In this document: positions 58,090 through 64,000 of the stretch, one piece after another | Numbering within the stretch: the first letter of the stretch is position 1 | How the letters are laid out: each line of letters opens with the position of its first letter | From: Clonostachys chloroleuca | Taxonomy: Eukaryota > Ascomycota > Sordariomycetes > Hypocreales > Bionectriaceae | Assembly: GCA_037952775.1 (NCBI GenBank) | Contig: JBANAY010000003.1 | Span: 2,480,001-2,544,000, forward strand | Length of the DNA: 64,000 nucleotides | Reading direction: 5' to 3' | Notes under the pieces: model-generated | What the model was told of the DNA's origin: nothing | What the model saw: only the letters and a program-made list of their open reading frames with translations | The model's database searches: none | Program-made: the position numbers and the translations under genes

Positions 58090-59944
58090 CTAGTACTCCC
58101 ACTCGTTGTCAATCTTCTCCCAATTGTCCAAGAATCCCTTGAAGAACTTGACACCCAGGCCGGGGTCCAGTGCGCCGGTGGTGGCACGGATGGAGTGCAT
58201 GCTCAGCTGGGGCAGGCCGACGTCGATGGCCCGGACACCCATGGCGCTGGAGAGCATGGGGCCAACGGTGCCGCCGCTGCGGGAGTCGTTCCGGATCTGG
58301 AACGGCTGCGTCACGGTTCCCGAGAGCTCAGCGACGCGGCGGGCGATGGCTGTGGAGACGGCATCGGTGGTCATGTGGCCGTTTGAGTCGTTGCTGATGA
58401 CCATGCCGACGTTGAGCTTGGGGATGTGCTCGTCGAGGTAGTTGTGGAGGAAGTTGGGGTTCCCGGCGTGGCTGACGTCGGCGGAGAGGAGGAAGGACTT
58501 GGCGTAGGTCTGGCCGATGAGGCCGGGGCCTGAAGCCTGAGGGTTGAGGCCCTCGACGATGCGCTCAATGGTCGAGGGGAGGAAGTTTCCTCGGGCACCC
58601 TGGCGGAGCAGGGAGCCAATCTCCTCGTCGTCGAAGAGAGCAACGAGCTTGACGTAACCCTCATCGTCGTTATCTGTAGATGCGAGAAGGGCCATGATGG
58701 CAGGCCATGAGCACAGCTTGTCGTCGATGCGGCCTGCGGTGATGAACTCCCTGTCCAGTCCAAGGGTGGAGGCAGGCTGTGTATCAAACAACTCGAGCTC
58801 CCAGTTAAGGATGGAGCTGTAGGACGAGATGCCAAGCTCCTTTGAAATCAGCTGAACCAATCGTGGAGGCTGCGTGTTGACGAACGAGCCAACAGGGCCC
58901 AGGGGCTCGGCGGCAGACTTTCCGGTGCTCTCCAGCCCAATGATGGGCACGGCTTCGGTCTCAGCATTGTTGTTTCCCATCATGCCAACTCCGAAATGAG
59001 GAGCCAGCGTCGGGATCTTGGCAATCGGCCAGCCCAGCTTGACAAGCTTCGAGGTCGTCTTGCCCGTCTCCTCATCCTTGACGATGACGCGACCACCAAT
59101 GCCGAGGTCGCGATCCCACCACGTCTTATTAAGGCCGCCGGCGTATGGGGCCACGCCCAGCTGGACATAGCCAGCCTTGTTGGGCTTCGTGCTAACGGGC
59201 TTCAGTCTGGCGGTGAGGGCATCGATGTGACCGGCGATGATGCCGACTCCGTTTCCGGGCTTGTAGGCCTTGCCCACGGTGAATGCGATGATGGAGCTTC
59301 CATTTCGTGAGACCCAGTACTTACCGCCGGGCTGGAGCTTCTCGGCCCAAGAATCGCGAGGAGGGAGCTGTGAGAAATAGATTTGTCAGGTCAAGCAGCG
59401 AAAGCACGAACACAAGCACTTAGCTTACCTCGGTGAAGCCCAGGTGTCCGAGCTTATTCTTGAAGTAGTCAACAGTGTGGAAGACTGTTGGGTTCTCGCG
59501 CAGGAAGTCAGTGAAGGGCTTGGTGTAGGCAGCAGGGTCCTCGATGGCAATCTGGCAGAGCTGGCAGGGCTCATCGATGGGTAGGCCAGGATGGATCTCC
59601 AGCTGCTTCTCCCGCGGGAGCTGCGAGATGCACTTGGCGCATGCGTAGTTGTCTGAGAGGTGTCGCTCGTCCATGCCGGCGATGGTGAAGTCGCGCAACT
59701 TGCTGCTGATGCTGCTTATCTCCCGCTTCACGGAGCTCTGGCGCTGCTCCGCGACCGGGGCGACAGATGCGGTCGAAGCAGTCGCAGGCTGCTGGTGTAC
59801 TGGCGGCACGAACGACTGGGACATGGCCAATCCTGGGGTGCGTCGAGTCATGGTTCCAATTCCAGAGACGATGTGTGAGTGCGAGAGGGAGGAATGATCT
59901 GGGGGAGAAGGCAGATGGCTAATCGAAGGCAGAGATGTTGTCAT
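58090..59944 (-). CDS. M18 metallo-aminopeptidase (vacuolar aminopeptidase I / aspartyl aminopeptidase type)
   Basis: Exons 59944-59429 and 59367-58090 with a 61-base intron (GTAAGC donor, CTGAC branch site) give 597 residues. The core runs from about residue 138 (AAYTKPFTDFLRENPTVFHT) to the end. Likely metal ligands and catalytic residues are in IIAGHIDAL (His), GRIDDKLCS (Asp), FDDEEIGS (two Glu), and LPQLSMHSIRA near the end (His). M18 enzymes are dodecameric zinc peptidases that remove N-terminal residues, either in the vacuole after Cvt-type delivery (Ape1) or in the cytosol (Ape4/DNPEP). The first 137 residues are longer than in either yeast enzyme and contain CAKC (102-105) and CQLC (127-130). 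Met32 and Met41 are alternative starts. Which of the two types it is cannot be settled here. Confidence 0.88.
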
Positions 59945-60817
59945 TGGCCGAAGCTCTGCGGCTGTGCCTTACGTAGCAGATCCGAAGTGCAGAACCGGGG
60001 CACGATAACACTAACCCACCCGCAGTGCAGGGATGTAGCAGGTATTTGTATTTGTATGACTCGAGGTCATCCAGCTCGGATAAAGGATCAAATAGCAGGC
60101 TCATGATAAAGTCAAGTGGCTGGTCGGTGGGTTCAAGCCCAGTCACCTGGACAACTATCTAGCAAATCTCGCCTCAATCAAGACGCTTGTCTCACTACCA
60201 CCAAAGTATCGCCTCAGACTTTTCGCCCGTGAACTGCCTTATGGAGCCTATTTCCATTCCCGATGCTAAGCGACGGTTATCCCAGACGTAGGCTGTAACT
60301 ACCTATGATACTCGCTATACCTGAATCCAACAGCGCCAGGCAAGCAATCAGCGGGTTTTACTCCTCATGCCAAAGCATGCTCACTCTGATACTTCTCAGA
60401 GAGCTTCAAGGCAATGATTTGCGGCTCAGCGCGTGTTCATTTGTCAATTCACGGGCTATTGAGAGTGGCCATTCAATACTCACCGTCCCAAATCCAGGAT
60501 CAAGATGCATCATGAACAGCATTGGGAAGTGAGACGATGTATACATATATCAGAATCTCCTGCGCGGTCAATGTTCGAATTCCCCAAGGAACGGGCCGTT
60601 GATGGACCACCAACGTCCGTTCCCTGCCTCGACTTGATTGCAGCTCCTCCGTGTCCGTGTCCGTGTCCGCGTTGCGTGCGTGTAGGCATCGCATTGTCTA
60701 GATCATATATAAACCGTCTTAGTTGCTGTCGAGCGATAGAATAGATGGTTAACGGTAAATCGAAAGCTTAACCGCGCATGAATACTCTCAGAATTCCTCA
60801 AATCCTTTCTTTTCAAA
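59945..60817. other. Divergent promoter region, M18 peptidase / serine hydrolase
   Basis: 873 bases between divergent starts. It contains three GTGTCC repeats at 60651-60668 and a TATA box for the plus-strand gene. No coding frame is supported. Confidence 0.6.
60706..60713 (+). promoter_or_regulatory. TATA box of the serine-hydrolase gene
   Basis: TATATAAA lies 105-112 bases before the start codon at 60818, with an A-rich leader ending TCAAAATG. Confidence 0.6.
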
Positions 60818-62536
60818 ATGAATAAGCTGAAGCGAGCTCTACCTGAAGATGTCGGTGTTAGCCCTAGCAAAATCGAAGCGTTTCTTGATGATGCCGAGTC
60901 CAGGGCAATAGAATTACACTCCTTTATGATATATCGGCAGCAGAGTGTGATCGCTGAGGGCTGGTGGTCGCCATATCGCCAGGACATCCCTCACATGCTA
61001 CACTCTGCGACGAAGAGCTTTCTCGCCGTCGCTGTCGGGCTGGCTATTCATGAAAACTACTTTGGCCTTCACGACAACGTGGTCTCCTTCTTTCCAGATC
61101 ATGCTCTTCCCGATAGCGAATCTAGCAGAAGGGCCCAGAACATGACCGTTGAACACCTCCTGACGCAGACAAGCGGCCACGGTGTTGGGCAGTCCGGAGG
61201 AGAGTGGCGCAACATCGAAGGGAGCTGGGTGGACAAGTTCTTCAGCACGCCACTTGATCATGAGCCCGGATCGGAATTCGTCTACTCCAGCGCCACCAGC
61301 TTCATGCTCTCGGCTATAATCACCAAGACCACCAGTGTGCCAGTCCGAGACTTCCTCGAGCCAAGACTGTTCCGCCCTCTGGGTATAAAGATGCTCAACT
61401 GGGATGATGGCCCAGGCGGAGTGAATCCAGGGGGTAACGGAATCAGCTGCCTTTCTGAAGACTTCCTCAAATTAGGGATTCTCCATCTTCAGGAAGGCAT
61501 GTGGGAAGGCAAACAGATCTTACCGAAGGAGTACGTCAAGGCCAGCACCACTCCTCAGCGAGGAAACCCATACGGGTATCACTGGTGGACGCTTCCTAAC
61601 GGTGCGTATCAAGCTCGGGGCATGTTTGGGCAGTACGTGACAGTGTTGCCAAACCATGACGCCGTTGTAATGGTTACTGGAGGTGTGCCGCAAGGCGCTA
61701 TTGCGTTGAAGGAGCTTATTTCCCAGCATTTCCCGTCAATGTTCCTACCCTCAGTCGGACTCGCGAGCAAAGGAAATTCGCCCCGCTCGCTCCCGACTCG
61801 CTTGCGTCACTTACATCTTATGCTTCCTCTTGAGAACGAGCCCCCCGAGTCTTGCTTGCAGAACGTCATCTCGAAGGAACGATTTGCAGCAAAAAGACCC
61901 AATGAAGATGGTGTTATCTCGTTCACTCTTGATTTTGAGAGTGGCATAGGCTACTCCATATTCCATCTACATGACCATCGAGGGTTCCACCAAGTTTTAC
62001 TTGGTAAAGGTGCAGGTTGGTGGCCGTGTACAACGAGCCTATCAGGTGCAAAATTGCACCACGGCTACGAGTTTGCCCAGTCGAGCGTCGTCTCCAGAGG
62101 TCTGTGGACCTCGAAGGACACATTTGAGATGACACTCCAGTTCAACGAGACCGCCTTCCGAGATGTCATTACAGTGACATTTTTGGACGGTGGAAGCGCC
62201 GCCAAGCTAGACCGGCGTGTCAATGTCAATTCCTTCAGCAGGCAAAGGCCAACCATATGGTGCAGCACCCTCGTCAGAGGTGACGAGCTTCTTCCCTCGA
62301 GTGGGCTGGGATCTGGTCACAAAATCACTTACTCCGTCGCCTCAAGCACGGTTGGTGAACTTCTTGATAACCCGGAGACACGAGCTATTTTGGAACAGGA
62401 AGTCCCAGCACAACTTCTTGCCGATCCGAGGCTGGAAAAAGCTCGCATGTACACCTTTGAGATGGTCGGGCCGAGGGTAAAGGGGATGGGAGAAGATGTT
62501 TTGGCTCGGATCGATGCCAAGTTGGCAGCTCTCTAA
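60818..62536 (+). CDS. Beta-lactamase-like serine hydrolase
   Basis: A single exon of 572 residues. It is a penicillin-binding-protein/class C beta-lactamase fold enzyme of the beta-lactamase family (PF00144 type). The active-site Ser-X-X-Lys is SATK at 63-66 in HMLHSATKSFLAVAVG. The second motif Tyr-X-Ser is Y156-S-S158 in EFVYSSATSFMLS. NMTVEHLLTQTSG and PYGYHWWTLPNG are typical supporting blocks, the last resembling 6-aminohexanoate-dimer hydrolases. The third KTG-like motif is not obvious; GMFGQYV is the likely place. The last about 270 residues form a beta-rich extra domain. There is no signal peptide, so it is probably cytosolic, acting on an ester or amide that is unknown. It is flanked by the M18 peptidase (divergent). 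Confidence 0.82.
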   Translation: MNKLKRALPEDVGVSPSKIEAFLDDAESRAIELHSFMIYRQQSVIAEGWWSPYRQDIPHMLHSATKSFLAVAVGLAIHENYFGLHDNVVSFFPDHALPDSESSRRAQNMTVEHLLTQTSGHGVGQSGGEWRNIEGSWVDKFFSTPLDHEPGSEFVYSSATSFMLSAIITKTTSVPVRDFLEPRLFRPLGIKMLNWDDGPGGVNPGGNGISCLSEDFLKLGILHLQEGMWEGKQILPKEYVKASTTPQRGNPYGYHWWTLPNGAYQARGMFGQYVTVLPNHDAVVMVTGGVPQGAIALKELISQHFPSMFLPSVGLASKGNSPRSLPTRLRHLHLMLPLENEPPESCLQNVISKERFAAKRPNEDGVISFTLDFESGIGYSIFHLHDHRGFHQVLLGKGAGWWPCTTSLSGAKLHHGYEFAQSSVVSRGLWTSKDTFEMTLQFNETAFRDVITVTFLDGGSAAKLDRRVNVNSFSRQRPTIWCSTLVRGDELLPSSGLGSGHKITYSVASSTVGELLDNPETRAILEQEVPAQLLADPRLEKARMYTFEMVGPRVKGMGEDVLARIDAKLAAL

Positions 62537-64000
62537 AGCCTGGATGTAACAGAGGGTCGAAAGGCGAGTGATGTAGCAACTGCCAAGGATCATTTTACAC
62601 AATTGTCGGCGCTTAAATCTAGCTTCGATGTGGACTGTTGACGAAATTGTCTGCCCTTCGAAGATGTCCAATAAATCTACATATACAATATTGAAACCTT
62701 TTGTGCCCCCTACTGCTTCACCTCATGACTTCTCTCGCTGGGTTTTCAAAATTCATAGTAGAAATACACAAGACCCTTCCTGTTCACTATAACTGGCTAC
62801 ACGGCATATCATCGCGAAGCTGAAGAGCGGTTTAGCTACAGGGAATGAGTGATGCCTCGAGAAGTGCAAGCAAGCTTGAATCGTCTTCTACTTTCAAAGT
62901 CAGAGTCGAGTCAAATTTAGTGATTCGCCATGAAGATTTGTCGCTCTGGAAAAGCCGCGAGGTTTAACTACCTGCGGAACAACAATCACCTTCATGCTCC
63001 TTACACTGAAGCAACTAGAAGCTAAAGGCTGATAAAGCGATGGCGTAAGGAAAAGAGGCCATCCTACCTGGTCCTGGCCACGCATGACCCAGAGGTATCC
63101 GGTAGTGGCTCGAATGCGAGTGATATAATACAGTTCATATCAAACATCGGAGCACATTGAAACATCAACAGATAAAGCAGACGGCCACGTCCAGATTTAG
63201 GCAGCCGCGGGAGCACCCTTGTATCCAGACGGTTTCGCGGACGTGCTGGCCTCCATAATCCAGCCAGGGTCTCGCCTGCAAAAAGGCCAACTGACTTGGG
63301 TAGAGGAGGGGTTATGGAGTCATGGACCCTGTGGTCGTAGCGATTACTTGCAGCAGAACGCAGCATCGAAGAGGGACCTCGCCAAATGCCAGGTACATAT
63401 TAAATTGTGGGTGTTGTCCTGCCATCAGGTCCATAGAAGGGACAGTAATTTCTATTAGGTTAAATTTCTAAGCATTAGACTAAGGAAGTGTAAGTCTCTG
63501 GATACGAGTCTCGGAACTAATAACGATGAATGCAGAAGGGAAGCATTGGAAGACCAGATCCTCAACCTGTAGGGTAGTTCAGGGTTTTGGTTGAAGAGTC
63601 GAAATGTCAACATCTCGGACCTGCTCGTTTTCCGTACGACACAAGCCAACTGAAATTATGCCCACTAGATAACAGGCGGTGAAATGATTCTGGAAGCTTT
63701 CTGGCATGGAAGCTAAGAAGAAGTTCCCTTGCAGGTTTCGGCTGCGCATGTGGAGAATGCCTTGTATGCAGCAGCATGATTCATCTCCCAATGAGGCAGC
63801 AGAGCAAAGTCCTCTGGCTCTAAGCGAGTAACACCGCAGCGGGATATTCGTTGCTGGCTGCGGTCATCGGTCTCTTTCCGAGCCAATAGCATCCAGACTC
63901 AGTGTTGAGTTCGGGGCATACTTGGTCTTCCGCAGACTGATGGCCAGCAATTGCTCTCAACTCAACGGGTGCATGTGCTCAGCGCCGAGGAGGCCCCTTC
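62537..64000. other. 3' flank and gene-free end of window
   Basis: AT-rich 3' flank of the serine-hydrolase gene, including AATAAA at about 62671, then short overlapping frames with no domain. A gene beginning beyond the window edge cannot be excluded. Confidence 0.5.

Noticed and set aside
60100..60160. GGTTCAAGCCC resembling a tRNA B box
   Set aside because: The flanking bases do not form a T-stem or an acceptor stem, and no A box precedes it.

Overview
The window is nuclear DNA of a filamentous ascomycete (Pezizomycotina, most likely a Sordariomycete). The evidence is short introns of 49-128 bases with GT..AG ends and CTNAC/CTAAT branch sites, fungal-only families (a Zn2Cys6 regulator of the PRO1/ADV-1 type, PL20 glucuronan lyase, a Ca3427-like binding protein, a SYG1-type SPX-EXS protein), and GC-leaning coding DNA. 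I assembled exon structures by hand from reading frame, splice consensus and family expectation. All functional names come from recognised motifs and remembered family features, not from a search.

Layout. 1-11.2 kb has no gene I can support and forms the very long upstream flank of a PRO1/ADV-1-like developmental regulator (11.2-13.7 kb). About 4.9 kb of empty sequence follows. At 18.6-21.1 kb, a Gln/Gly-rich glycine-zipper protein (+) faces a Cys-rich unknown protein (-). At 21.7-27.4 kb lie DUG3 glutamine amidotransferase (-), a Cdt2-type WD40 substrate receptor (+, divergent from DUG3) and an ankyrin protein (-). A 2-kb AT-richer gap follows. At 29.4-35.2 kb, three minus-strand genes encode a tail-anchored haem-oxygenase-like protein, a drug/metabolite-type transporter and a Ca3427-like binding protein. 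At 36.7-39.8 kb are an MFS transporter with a broken frame and a secreted PL20 lyase (both +). At 40.4-48.6 kb are three minus-strand genes: a large repeat-bearing disordered protein, the CAF-1 large subunit and a conserved fungal hypothetical protein. Then comes a second gene-poor stretch (48.6-54.4 kb) holding one possible small Cys-rich gene. At 54.4-62.5 kb are SYG1 (+), an M18 aminopeptidase (-) and a beta-lactamase-like serine hydrolase (+).

Themes. Two replication-coupled genes, Cdt2 and the CAF-1 large subunit, each have a tight cluster of three ACGCG cores upstream. This suggests common MBF-type G1/S control. CAF-1 has a canonical PIP box and Cdt2 has a degenerate one. DUG3, the M18 peptidase, SYG1 and the transporters are ordinary housekeeping or nutrient genes.

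Caution. Four genes (glycine-zipper, MFS, the repeat protein and CAF-1) each need a one-base correction, or an unconvincing small intron, to read through. Three of the four breaks sit at or near a homopolymer. Consensus indels are the simplest explanation, but real lesions or alternative splicing cannot be excluded from sequence alone. No tRNA, rRNA, CRISPR array or intact transposon was seen.
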